Assembly: GCF_042678405.1 (NCBI RefSeq)
Contig: NZ_JBHTLI010000002.1
Span: 124,001 to 188,000 of the forward strand
Direction of reading: 5' to 3'
DNA: 64,000 nucleotides
Source: Salegentibacter_A chungangensis
GTDB lineage: Bacteria; Bacteroidota; Bacteroidia; Flavobacteriales; Flavobacteriaceae
Shown here: piece by piece, positions 44,825-53,122 of the stretch
Position numbering within the stretch: the first letter of the stretch is position 1
Layout of the letters: each line of letters begins with the position of its first letter
Program-made: the position numbers and the translations under genes
Notes under the pieces: generated by a model
The model's input: the letters and a program-made list of their open reading frames with translations, nothing else
Told to the model about the DNA's origin: nothing
Databases searched by the model: none

Positions 44825-47185
44825 TTCTTCCATAAGATCTTCATAAGTAATAGTCTTTTCACGGGAGTTATCTTCCGGGCTATATAGAATATTTACCCTA
44901 ATAGCCTTAAGCCCTATCACTCCCTGAACATCTTCAAGCTCCAACAACTCTACCTCATCTCCAAGATATTTTTTAGCCTGAAGGTATTTGATATAACGAA
45001 GATATTCACGCTCATCACTCCGTTGAGAATAGATAATGGCGATCTTTCCTTTTTGAGTAATTCTTTCCTCGGTCCCTTTAATGAAGGCTTTGTCTATACG
45101 CTTTTTAATAACTTCATACCTGGCATTATAAGTACCGTCTACATCAAATTTCTTTTCATCCATTCGGTACCTGATGGAAAGTGTTGTGTTATAGACAAGG
45201 ATCAATGAAGCTGCATCAAGCTTAATAGGCGTGGTTTCCTGCAGCTGGTAGAAACGGTTCTCCATTTCACACATAGTGCTTAGCTGCCAAAGCCTTAGAT
45301 TATAAAGGTAAACCTTATTAAAGGGTTTGTTCTGCACCATAGAAGCGCCAATATAGATATTGTGCTCTACCCCATCGGTCTTATACCTTTCAAAATAATG
45401 CGGATATATCTTCTGGGCCTGAATCTGCTTTTTATCGATATAACGGGACATCGTACGATTTACCTGCTGAACGGTTTCATCATAATGTTTCCTATGGTTG
45501 TAAACAATTCCGGTTTCAGGGTTAAGCTGATTTTGATATTCTTCCACCATCTTCTTAAGATCAGAAGACTGCTTCTTTAGATGAACCATAAGCGGGTTCA
45601 CTTCTTTCTGAAGTAAATTGAAGACCTTCTGCTCACTGGAAGCATTCAGATTTTCTTCAATATCTTCCATAAAGTCTTCTATCCTGAACTTCACTTGCTC
45701 GTAAATTGGCAATTCCTCCGTTTTATAGGCTTTCTCGATAAGCTTTAGGATTAATTCCAGCTGATGAAGCAGATCTTTTTGTATGGCTTCGTTCCTGGCT
45801 TCCGAAGAAGCAACAATATCTATCTGCCCGTATAACGGATGAATATCTTTAAAGGCTATGTCTTTAAAAGAAGCTAACCCATCTTCATCAAGATCTTTGA
45901 TAAACTTTTTCGCCTCCTTCTCGAAAACCCACAGCACACTGGGGTGAATTGAAGTACATTCACTCTGGATCACCGCTTTTATCCTGTTCTCAAAATCGGT
46001 TCTGTTTCGCTCAACAGCCGTAACGATATAAGGAAGAATATCATCGAGCTTTATCGCATTTATACTGTTAAGCTCATTCTTTCTTTTTGAAACCAGTTCA
46101 AGTACCCCCAGAAGCTTATTATTTTTAGCCACCGGTGCCAAAATGCAGCTCTTTACATCATTTTCCTGCAGATTCCTGGACAGCAGGTTATTGCTATTCT
46201 TTTTGGCATAAGCTTCAAGATTGGCGATGGTAAAATAGGCATTCTCATTAATAAGTTTATTGAAGGCTTCCTCACACACTCCCGTTTCACAGTCGCTTAC
46301 AAGCTCTTTATTCAAGATAAAGCTCTGGGCGTCCTTATAATCCATCCTCTCAAAGATGTTTTCCTGTGGTTTATAAACGGTAAAACCAACCCGTAGGTCC
46401 GGGATCTTATATATTGACCTGAAGATCTCCTGTAATTTCTCAAGCTCCTCTTTTTCTGAAGTATCCTTATAAAGCAGGGTGGTTTTTAGTTCAGAAATAG
46501 CATCATCTATGGTAACATCGGTAAGGTTCAGGATGGTAAACCCTTTAAAAGTCCAGCTTTTTGGCGGGAACATTTCCTTCCATAGATCGATATTCTCTAC
46601 ATTCTGTATTAGCCTGTCTACATCTTCCTGGGTGATCTTTTTTGCTTTATCGGTAGGCTGAATTTCAACAAAATCACCATTCAGAGCTATTCTGTAATGC
46701 CTGGAGATTCCGTGCTCATCTGGAATATCATAATACAATGGCCGTGAAAAATCTATATCATATCCATAGTAATCATTTAGAATATTGATACAGGCGTGAA
46801 TGTAGTACATATCCTCATCCATATTCCGCAGTTTCAGCTCAAAATCATCCCCGGCTACATCAAGGATCTTTTTCAGCCGCCTGGAAGCATTGAAAATGGT
46901 ACTGTGATAAGGAATGGAAACAGCTTTAATCTCATTATTGGTAAGCACATTCGGAAAAAGATCATCCAGCAGGATCTCAATGGGCTCCTTGTATTTTTCA
47001 AGCGCATCGGCATCCTCTATCCCTTCGGTTAAGGCATCAAATTCAGAAACATAATCCAGAACATCCTGCATATAGTCTCTGGCAATTTTGCTCTTTTCCT
47101 GCTCAAGTTGCTTTTTATATTGCTCAATAACCTTATGGAAGCTAATCTTAATATCTAAAGGAAAATCTTCTATCTGCTGCTTCAT
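44816..47185 (-). CDS. GAF-domain protein, large cytoplasmic, function unknown
   Basis: The 789-residue protein has no signal peptide or membrane segment. Residues about 260-400 look like a GAF sensor (FTVYKPQENIFERMDY, CILAPVAKNNKLLGVLELVSK), typical for binding cyclic nucleotides or other small ligands. The first 200 and last 350 residues (with the RHYRIALNGDFVEIQ and YRMDEKKFDVDGTYNARYEV stretches) have no name I can give. A conserved Bacteroidota GAF protein of this size is known to me only as hypothetical. Its 3' end overlaps the convergent HD-Pycsar-like gene by 9 bases. Confidence 0.65.
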   Translation of the reverse strand: MKQQIEDFPLDIKISFHKVIEQYKKQLEQEKSKIARDYMQDVLDYVSEFDALTEGIEDADALEKYKEPIEILLDDLFPNVLTNNEIKAVSIPYHSTIFNASRRLKKILDVAGDDFELKLRNMDEDMYYIHACINILNDYYGYDIDFSRPLYYDIPDEHGISRHYRIALNGDFVEIQPTDKAKKITQEDVDRLIQNVENIDLWKEMFPPKSWTFKGFTILNLTDVTIDDAISELKTTLLYKDTSEKEELEKLQEIFRSIYKIPDLRVGFTVYKPQENIFERMDYKDAQSFILNKELVSDCETGVCEEAFNKLINENAYFTIANLEAYAKKNSNNLLSRNLQENDVKSCILAPVAKNNKLLGVLELVSKRKNELNSINAIKLDDILPYIVTAVERNRTDFENRIKAVIQSECTSIHPSVLWVFEKEAKKFIKDLDEDGLASFKDIAFKDIHPLYGQIDIVASSEARNEAIQKDLLHQLELILKLIEKAYKTEELPIYEQVKFRIEDFMEDIEENLNASSEQKVFNLLQKEVNPLMVHLKKQSSDLKKMVEEYQNQLNPETGIVYNHRKHYDETVQQVNRTMSRYIDKKQIQAQKIYPHYFERYKTDGVEHNIYIGASMVQNKPFNKVYLYNLRLWQLSTMCEMENRFYQLQETTPIKLDAASLILVYNTTLSIRYRMDEKKFDVDGTYNARYEVIKKRIDKAFIKGTEERITQKGKIAIIYSQRSDEREYLRYIKYLQAKKYLGDEVELLELEDVQGVIGLKAIRVNILYSPEDNSREKTITYEDLMEELH

Positions 47186-47294
47186 ATAATTCTAATATAT
47201 CATAAAATTAATGTTTCTTACAAGTTCAGGATTCTGCCATACTTAAATTAACAATATTTTATAAAATTACCCCCTCTATAAATCTGCAGATGCT

Positions 47295-47302
47295 TATTTT
47301 TG
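47295..47302 (+). promoter_or_regulatory. -7 box candidate for the TlpA-like gene
   Basis: TATTTTTG followed by C fits TAnnTTTGC and lies 19 bases before the ATG at 47322. A -33 TTG is not visible at the expected distance. Confidence 0.5.
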
Positions 47303-47321
47303 CTGAAAACATAAATAAATT

Positions 47322-48440
47322 ATGCGCAAAATATTAGCAATTTTTACTCTGGCTTTGCTTAGTTTCTCCTGTCAGGACGACAAAGGATATGCAATTACCG
47401 GAAGTGCCGAAAACATAAAAGACGGTACTAAAATTTTTGTTTCAGAAATCAGCAATTCTAACCGTCCGCAACGAGTGGACACCACTGAGGTGAAAGACGG
47501 ACAATTCGAACTTGACCTTGAAGATAACGACAACCCTAAGTTAAGTTTCCTTGAGGTTGAAGGTCAAAACGGAAATGTGATCTTTATTTCTGAAAACAAA
47601 GAGATCAATTTTGAACTTTTTAAAGACAGCCTTAGAGCATCCCGGGTAACCGGCGGGAAAGAAAATAAGGTTTTGGAAAAGTATCTGGACCACCTGAAGG
47701 CGGTAAACAAAAAGATGACCGAAGTTAGAACTGAGGTGAAAGCAGCTTTCCAAAACCAGGATACTGCAAAGATCAACAAACTGCGTAAAACTGAAGAGGA
47801 GATCCTTGACAATGATAAGGTATTCAAACAAAAGCTTGTTAAAGAGAACAAAGACTCTTTTGTAGCAATTATGGCTCTAACAGACCTGTTAAGAATGAAG
47901 TCTCTTCCAAGCAGCGAGATCAGAAAGATGTATGAATCACTTCCTGAAAACGTGAAGCAGAATGCAATTGCAAGAGACCTTGGCAAACAGCTTGAAAATG
48001 CAAGTGCTACCGAGATTGGGGCTAAAGCTCCTGGTTTTACCGCACCAACTCCAGAAGGTGAAGAACTTTCTCTTAAAGATGCTATGGGCAAAGTGACCGT
48101 AATAGACTTCTGGGCTGCCTGGTGTAAGCCTTGTCGTGTAGAAAATCCTAAAGTTGTTAAGATCTACAACAAATACCACGATAAAGGGCTTAACATTATT
48201 GGAGTTTCTCTTGACCGCCCTGGTCAAAAAGAACGTTGGCTAAAAGCCATTGAAGACGACGGATTGGAGTGGCATCATGTTTCTAACCTTCAGTTCTGGA
48301 ATGACCCTGTAGCTCAAAAATATGGTGTAAAAGCCATCCCTGCTACTTTCATTCTGGATGAGGAAGGAACTATTGTAGCAAGAAACCTTCGTGGAGATGA
48401 TCTTGAGGAGAAGATCAAGGAACTGCTTGGTGAAGAATAG
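47322..48440 (+). CDS. TlpA/ResA-like thiol-disulfide oxidoreductase lipoprotein (DUF4369 plus thioredoxin)
   Basis: The 372-residue protein has a lipoprotein signal with Cys17 (ALLSFSC), a DUF4369-type beta domain (about 20-115, GSAENIKDGTKIFVSE), a helical linker, and a TlpA-type thioredoxin domain from about 232 (APGFTAPTPEGEELSLKD). The redox motif is WCKPC, Cys268 and Cys271. The cis-Pro follows at AIPATF. Such proteins reduce or isomerise disulfides in the periplasm, for example for cytochrome maturation or secreted Cys-rich proteins. It is a single gene with its own promoter-like box and a strong terminator. Confidence 0.9.
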   Translation: MRKILAIFTLALLSFSCQDDKGYAITGSAENIKDGTKIFVSEISNSNRPQRVDTTEVKDGQFELDLEDNDNPKLSFLEVEGQNGNVIFISENKEINFELFKDSLRASRVTGGKENKVLEKYLDHLKAVNKKMTEVRTEVKAAFQNQDTAKINKLRKTEEEILDNDKVFKQKLVKENKDSFVAIMALTDLLRMKSLPSSEIRKMYESLPENVKQNAIARDLGKQLENASATEIGAKAPGFTAPTPEGEELSLKDAMGKVTVIDFWAAWCKPCRVENPKVVKIYNKYHDKGLNIIGVSLDRPGQKERWLKAIEDDGLEWHHVSNLQFWNDPVAQKYGVKAIPATFILDEEGTIVARNLRGDDLEEKIKELLGEE

Positions 48441-48461
48441 TGGTTTAAACAAAATCATAAT

Positions 48462-48491
48462 AAAAAAAGCGCCTGATCAGGCGCTTTTTTT
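48462..48491. terminator. Bidirectional terminator between the TlpA-like and SIMPL genes
   Basis: A perfect 16-base palindrome GCGCCTGATCAGGCGC (48469-48484) is flanked by seven A and seven T. It lies 21 bases after the TlpA-like stop (plus) and 17 bases after the SIMPL stop (minus). Confidence 0.9.
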
Positions 48492-48508
48492 ATTTATACA
48501 CAAAGTTT

Positions 48509-49195
48509 CTAATTGAGTTGAAATCCAACATTCACTTTTACTTTGATTTCCATCTCTCCCGGGGCTATTGTCTCCTGGGAACCATTTTTATCACTCATCT
48601 CAACGGCTTCAGCCATACGGTACATAGGCTGGTAGTTATTCCCGTCCATTTCGCTTATACTTATTGCTTTACCCAAGCTTTGATTAAGTGGCTCTACAAA
48701 ATCCTCAGCCTTCTTCTTGGCATCGAGTACTGCCTTTTTTCTGGCTTCAGCTTCAAAAGAAGCCATTTTTGAAGACTTGAACTGAACCCCGTCTATCCTG
48801 TTCAATCCATTTTCTAAAAGCCCTTTCATTATAGACTCATAATCCTTTATGTCGTCAAGCCTGATAGATATTGCCTGGTTCGCAACATAGCTATATGTCT
48901 TATCATTATAGTCATAACGCTTATTCAGGTTCACATAATCTGTTTGTATATTCTTTTCTTTAATGCCTTTACTTTTAAGGAACTTAATGACCTTATCTAC
49001 AGCCACGTCATTTTCCTTTTTCACCTGTTCAGCGCTATCTCCTTCGTGTTCAATCCTGGATTTAATAAGCACCTGGTCCGGCACCACCTTAACTATGCCT
49101 TCTCCGGTAACGGTAACCACGGGGGAAGGCTTTGCATCCTGGGCCTGTATGGCTGCAGCACTCAGGAAGATCAATGCAAAAAGTAATTTTTTCAT
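48509..49195 (-). CDS. SIMPL-domain (DUF541) periplasmic protein
   Basis: The 228-residue protein has a signal peptide (KKLLFALIFLSAAAIQAQ, cleavage near 18-19) and one SIMPL/DUF541 domain: VTVTGEGIVKVVPDQVLIKSR at the start, then VIKFLKSKGIKEKNIQT, SYVANQAISIRL and ARKKAVLDAKKKAEDFVEPL. Family proteins such as BP26 and YggE form periplasmic oligomers and are linked to oxidative stress, without a defined reaction. It ends before a strong terminator and follows the rhomboid gene by 50 bases in the same direction, so the pair may be cotranscribed. Confidence 0.88.
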   Translation of the reverse strand: MKKLLFALIFLSAAAIQAQDAKPSPVVTVTGEGIVKVVPDQVLIKSRIEHEGDSAEQVKKENDVAVDKVIKFLKSKGIKEKNIQTDYVNLNKRYDYNDKTYSYVANQAISIRLDDIKDYESIMKGLLENGLNRIDGVQFKSSKMASFEAEARKKAVLDAKKKAEDFVEPLNQSLGKAISISEMDGNNYQPMYRMAEAVEMSDKNGSQETIAPGEMEIKVKVNVGFQLN

Positions 49196-49245
49196 AGGTA
49201 TTAGTTTTAAGTTCAGATATTGCTGAAATCAATAAAGATACCAAA

Positions 49246-49893
49246 CTATATCTTGCCCAGTTTTTGCAGGACAAACAGCACTATAATCGGGATCGCAAGA
49301 AGGATCACCATTAAAAGCTCTGTCTGGAATAAGGACGGTGCCAGCAATAAAGTTAAAATATAGCCACCTACAGCCCCTCCAAAATGAGCATCGTGACCAA
49401 TATTCCCTACTCGTCGCTTCATCCCGTAAATGGTATACAGTAAATAGCCTATTCCGAAGATATAAGCAGGAACCGGAATTATAAAGAACAGACCAAGCAT
49501 CATATCCGGCCGTAAAAGAATTGCCGAGTACAACACGCCCATTACAGCCCCACTGGCTCCAACCGCGGTATATTCATATTCATTTCTGTGAAAGAAAAAA
49601 GAGAGTAAATTTCCTAAAATAAGACTGGCAATATAAACCAGGATGAATCCGGTGGTTCCCAGACCGTAAATCACCACATTCGCAAAGAAATAAAGGGTAA
49701 GCATATTCACGAAAAGATGCGTGTGGTCTACGTGTAAAAATCCAGATGAGAAGATCTGGTATTTCGCTCCCCTTTTAATATCACCAACATTAAATTTATA
49801 CTTTTGAAAAAATGCTATATCATTAAATCCTTTAAACGACACGATCACATTTATGGCGATTACAATAATTGTCACCAGCCCTAATTCTCCCAT
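49246..49893 (-). CDS. Rhomboid intramembrane serine protease
   Basis: The 215-residue protein has six hydrophobic segments and the rhomboid catalytic dyad: Ser114 in VGASGAVMG and His170 in GHDAHFGGAVGGY. HTHLFVNM near 57-64 gives the conserved HxxxN that stabilises the oxyanion. GxxxG-type packing follows in the last helix. It cleaves transmembrane segments of client proteins inside the inner membrane. Clients are not evident. Its start region holds a divergent pair of -7 boxes shared with the LpxL-like gene. Confidence 0.9.
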   Translation of the reverse strand: MGELGLVTIIVIAINVIVSFKGFNDIAFFQKYKFNVGDIKRGAKYQIFSSGFLHVDHTHLFVNMLTLYFFANVVIYGLGTTGFILVYIASLILGNLLSFFFHRNEYEYTAVGASGAVMGVLYSAILLRPDMMLGLFFIIPVPAYIFGIGYLLYTIYGMKRRVGNIGHDAHFGGAVGGYILTLLLAPSLFQTELLMVILLAIPIIVLFVLQKLGKI

Positions 49894-49912
49894 AGATACA
49901 TAAGTTTAGTTT

Positions 49913-49931
49913 CAAATATACCATATATTTG
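49913..49931. promoter_or_regulatory. Face-to-face divergent -7 boxes (rhomboid and LpxL-like genes)
   Basis: On the minus strand 49913-49920 reads TATATTTG; on the plus strand 49924-49931 also reads TATATTTG. Both fit TAnnTTTG and are three bases apart. They lie 20 and 15 bases from the respective start codons, in a 52-base intergenic gap. No good TTG -33 elements accompany them. Confidence 0.5.
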
Positions 49932-49945
49932 CTGAAAGTTTTTTT

Positions 49946-50851
49946 ATGCAAGGATTAGTTTTTTGGTTGGCCTATCCCCTGTTATGGCTGATTTCCATCC
50001 TCCCTTTCCGGCTTTTTTATATAGTTTCTGATATTACTTACGTGCTGGTATACCATATAATTGGTTACAGAAAAAAAACAGTGACCGATAATCTGAAACT
50101 CGTATTTCCTGAAAAACCCGATGCCGAGATCAGGGCCATTCGAAAAAAGTTCTACGCCCATATGTGTGATATGTTCCTGGAAATGATAAAAAGTATGAGC
50201 ATTTCAGGAAAGGAACTGAAACGCCGCTTTGTATTCACCAATCCTGAAGAACTCCACCGTTTAGAAAAAAAACATAAAGGTATTATCCTTATGTGCGGCC
50301 ATTATGCCAGTTACGAATGGATGATAGCCCTGCAGTTATATGATGTTACCTATAAGGCTTTTGGGATCTACAAAAGGATCAGGAACAGGTATTTTGATAA
50401 ACTCGTAAAAAATATACGAGGAAAATTTAACGGAGAGCTCATCCCCACCGCGGAAGCAACGCGCAAAATTGAAATCAACGAAAAAAATGGCGTCCTGGGG
50501 ATCTACGCAATGATCTCTGATCAGTCTCCAAAATGGAACAGGGCCAAGTACTGGGCAGATTTTATGGATATAAAAGTTCCTGTCTTTACCGGTTCTGAAA
50601 AAATGGCAAGAGAGTTCGATATGGCCGTAACCTACCTAAACGTTGAAAAAACAGGCAGAGGCTATTACGAAGCGACACTTATAAATATTACCGATAAACC
50701 GGCGAACGAAGACCCCTATTATATCACAAAGAGCTTTATCGAATTGCTGGAAAAACAGATCAATAAAGCTCCTGAATATTATTTGTGGACCCATAAAAGA
50801 TGGAAACACCGCCATGAGGCCCTTCCCAAAAACGGGGTGATAATAGATTAA
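49946..50851 (+). CDS. LpxL/HtrB-family lipid A-type acyltransferase
   Basis: The 301-residue protein has an N-terminal membrane segment (VFWLAYPLLWLISILPF) and the HX4E catalytic motif HYASYE (His119, Glu124) preceded by GIILMCG. Later it has ISDQSP and VFTGSEKMAREF, typical of LpxL/LpxM-like lauroyltransferases. It would add a secondary acyl chain to lipid A at the inner membrane; in Bacteroidota related enzymes may also make aminolipids. It ends WTHKRWKHR, as in the family. The stop overlaps the convergent glmM stop by 4 bases. Confidence 0.87.
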   Translation: MQGLVFWLAYPLLWLISILPFRLFYIVSDITYVLVYHIIGYRKKTVTDNLKLVFPEKPDAEIRAIRKKFYAHMCDMFLEMIKSMSISGKELKRRFVFTNPEELHRLEKKHKGIILMCGHYASYEWMIALQLYDVTYKAFGIYKRIRNRYFDKLVKNIRGKFNGELIPTAEATRKIEINEKNGVLGIYAMISDQSPKWNRAKYWADFMDIKVPVFTGSEKMAREFDMAVTYLNVEKTGRGYYEATLINITDKPANEDPYYITKSFIELLEKQINKAPEYYLWTHKRWKHRHEALPKNGVIID

Positions 50852-52233
50852 GCGATAATCCCCTTAATCTCTTCTATCATCTTTTGAGCAAGCTCATCAG
50901 CTTCTTTTTGCGATTTTGCTTCAGTATAAATCCTGATGATCGGTTCCGTATTGGATTTTCTAAGATGAACCCAGTTTTCGGGAAAATCGATCTTCACCCC
51001 GTCTACGGTTGAGATCTCTTCATTTTTATGTTTTTCTTCAACGGCCTTTAAAATACCATCCACATCAATCTCCGGGGTTAACTGAATTTTGTTCTTACTC
51101 ATATAGTAAGCTGGGTATTCCTGCCTTAATTCGGAAACACTTTTCTTTACTTCAGCTAAATGAGTCAAGAACAAAGCTACCCCCACCAGACTGTCACGCC
51201 CATAATGAGCTTCTGGATAAATGATACCGCCGTTCCCTTCTCCGCCAATCACAGCCTTCGAATCTTTCATCAACTTAACCACATTCACTTCTCCAACAGC
51301 ACTGGCATTATATTCCCCATTATGCTTTTTGGTCACATCACTTAAAGCACGGGAAGAAGACAGGTTACTTACCGTATTACCGGGTGTCTTTCCAAGCACG
51401 TAATCTGCACAGGCTACCAGGGTATACTCCTCTCCGAACATTTCTCCATTTTCATCTATAAAAGCAAGACGGTCAACATCAGGATCTACAACAACTCCAA
51501 GATCGGCCTTCTCCTTTTTTACAAGTCCGCATATATCGGTAAGATGCTCTTTTAGCGGTTCAGGGTTGTGTGGAAAGTGTCCGTTAGGCTCACAATACAA
51601 CTCAACCACCTCAACTCCGAGCTTTTTCAGAAGCTTCGGAATGGCTATCCCTCCTGTAGAGTTCACGCCATCCACCACAACCTTAAACCCGGCCATTTTA
51701 ATTGCTTCTGCATCTACCAGCTTAAGCTTAAGAACTTCTTCAATATGGCGGTCTATATAATCGTTCTTTACAATGGTTTCACCAAGGTCATCAACTTCGG
51801 CGAAATCGAAGCCTTCTTTTTCAGCGATATCAAGGATCTTAGCACCTTCTTTCCCGTCAAGAAACTCGCCTTTATTATTAAGAAGTTTCAGCGCATTCCA
51901 TTGTTTTGGGTTATGGCTCGCCGTCAGAATTATCCCGCCATCGGCCTTTTCAAGTGGCACGGCAACTTCAACGGTTGGAGTAGTAGAAAGACCAAGGTCA
52001 ATTACATCTATCCCCAATCCAGTTAGGGTGTTCATTGTTAATTCCTGGATCATTTTACCTGAAATTCTTGCGTCTCTTCCAACAACAACTTTTAATCTTT
52101 TGTTTTCAGAACTGCTTTTAAGCCAGGTACCATAAGCAGCAGCAAATTTTACTGTATCTATAGGGGTCAGGTTTTCTGCCGGTGCTCCTCCAATGGTTCC
52201 GCGAATACCTGAAATTGATTTTATTAAACTCAT
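50848..52233 (-). CDS. glmM: Phosphoglucosamine mutase-type phosphohexomutase
   Basis: I choose the start at 52233, giving 461 residues beginning SLIKSISGIRGTIGG. The longer frame adds 27 residues with no family match and runs over the promoter. The phosphoserine lies in TASHNP (Ser106), the metal site in VDPDVDRLAFI, the sugar-binding loop in GEGNGGIIYPEAH and the phosphate-binding loop in RKSNTEPIIRIY. These fit the GlmM/ManB superfamily. GlmM converts glucosamine-6-phosphate to glucosamine-1-phosphate for UDP-GlcNAc, which also feeds the polysaccharide locus. A mannose or glucose specificity cannot be fully excluded. Confidence 0.85.
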   Translation of the reverse strand: MSLIKSISGIRGTIGGAPAENLTPIDTVKFAAAYGTWLKSSSENKRLKVVVGRDARISGKMIQELTMNTLTGLGIDVIDLGLSTTPTVEVAVPLEKADGGIILTASHNPKQWNALKLLNNKGEFLDGKEGAKILDIAEKEGFDFAEVDDLGETIVKNDYIDRHIEEVLKLKLVDAEAIKMAGFKVVVDGVNSTGGIAIPKLLKKLGVEVVELYCEPNGHFPHNPEPLKEHLTDICGLVKKEKADLGVVVDPDVDRLAFIDENGEMFGEEYTLVACADYVLGKTPGNTVSNLSSSRALSDVTKKHNGEYNASAVGEVNVVKLMKDSKAVIGGEGNGGIIYPEAHYGRDSLVGVALFLTHLAEVKKSVSELRQEYPAYYMSKNKIQLTPEIDVDGILKAVEEKHKNEEISTVDGVKIDFPENWVHLRKSNTEPIIRIYTEAKSQKEADELAQKMIEEIKGIIA

Positions 52234-52282
52234 TTTTCTTTGATTTTTAATTGAGGCCCGGATATTTTTTAGGGCAGCCCGA

Positions 52283-52314
52283 CAAATATACAAGGCCGTT
52301 ATACTAAATGCCAA
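52283..52314 (-). promoter_or_regulatory. Promoter of glmM
   Basis: On the minus strand TTG (52314-52312), a 21-base spacer and TATATTTG (52290-52283) match TTG-N17-23-TAnnTTTG. The start codon at 52233 is 50 bases from the -7 box. The box overlaps the longer possible open frame, which supports the shorter start. Confidence 0.65.
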
Positions 52315-52365
52315 AACTTAACAGAATTTAAACAGGCTCATTAATTAAATCCGTAACTTTCTATT

Positions 52366-52950
52366 ATGAATTATCTGGCCCATATATACCTCTCGGGTGA
52401 GGACGATGAACTCAAGATCGGTAATTTCATAGCAGATTCTGTGAAAGGCAAAGAGTATCTTGATTTTCCGGAACGCATTGCGCAGGGAATCGTTCTTCAC
52501 AGGGCTATAGACGACTTTACAGATTCTCATCCGGTATTTAAAAAAAGTACAGGGCGATTATTCAACAAGTATGGGCATTACAGCAGAGTGATCGTAGATA
52601 TTCTTTACGACCATTTTCTGGCAGCTAATTGGGATAAATATTCAGAAACGCCTCTCGAAGTATATAGTGAAGAATTTTACGATCTACTCAATGAAAATTC
52701 TGAAATACTCCCTGAAAGGGTTCAGTATTTTTTGCCTTTTATGGTAAGGGATAACTGGCTTTTAAGTTATGCAAGCATTGAAGGCATTGGAAGAATTCTG
52801 AATCAAATGAGCCGAAGAACGGAATTCAAATCCAGAATGAATTTGGCTACTGAAGACCTTAAATTATACTACTCCGAATTCGAAGATGACTTTTTTAGAT
52901 TCTTCGGTGAGCTCCAGGACTTTTGTGAACAGGAAATCGGGAAACTGTAA
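52366..52950 (+). CDS. acpH: Acyl carrier protein phosphodiesterase (AcpH family)
   Basis: The 194-residue protein begins MNYLAHIYLSG and has IGNFIADSVKG, IVLHRAIDDFTDSHP and VIVDILYDHFLAANW, the His and Asp motifs of the AcpH/DUF479 family. AcpH cleaves 4'-phosphopantetheine from holo-ACP with a metal ion. The family is soluble and of this length. The gene starts 132 bases from glmM in the opposite direction and has only a weak promoter-like box close to its ATG. A bidirectional terminator follows. Confidence 0.88.
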   Translation: MNYLAHIYLSGEDDELKIGNFIADSVKGKEYLDFPERIAQGIVLHRAIDDFTDSHPVFKKSTGRLFNKYGHYSRVIVDILYDHFLAANWDKYSETPLEVYSEEFYDLLNENSEILPERVQYFLPFMVRDNWLLSYASIEGIGRILNQMSRRTEFKSRMNLATEDLKLYYSEFEDDFFRFFGELQDFCEQEIGKL

Positions 52951-53066
52951 AAATAATCGACAAAATATTTAAACTTAATCTTCGCCTGTTAAAGGAAACC
53001 AAATAACTGTGTATTTAATCTACAAAGATTTTGTGAAATCATCACTTCTTACCCAAGGTGAAAAAT

Positions 53067-53104
53067 AAAAAAAGGCCCGGCTTTTAGAAGCCGGGCCTTT
53101 TTTT
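53067..53104. terminator. Bidirectional terminator between acpH and the astacin gene
   Basis: A 10-base-pair G+C-rich stem GGCCCGGCTT/AAGCCGGGCC (53074-53083, 53088-53097) with loop TTAG is flanked by seven A and seven T. It serves acpH on plus and the astacin-type gene (stop at 53123) on minus. Confidence 0.92.
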
Positions 53105-53122
53105 ACAGCATTTATAGAGTGA

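Noticed and set aside
43640..47185. A Pycsar defence operon
   Set aside because: Only the effector-like domain is present; no pyrimidine cyclase gene lies nearby and the neighbour is a GAF protein on the other strand.
47564..48091. 175-codon open frame on the minus strand inside the TlpA-like gene
   Set aside because: It is an antisense shadow of the lipoprotein gene; the composition (Ser/Leu/Phe-rich) is that of a reverse frame.
51568..52026. 153-codon open frame on the plus strand within glmM
   Set aside because: It is wholly antisense to a firmly identified gene with intact motifs and shows no domain or start context.
52234..52314. 27-residue N-terminal extension of glmM
   Set aside because: It has no family similarity and overlaps a good promoter; the start at 52233 gives the usual GlmM N-terminus.
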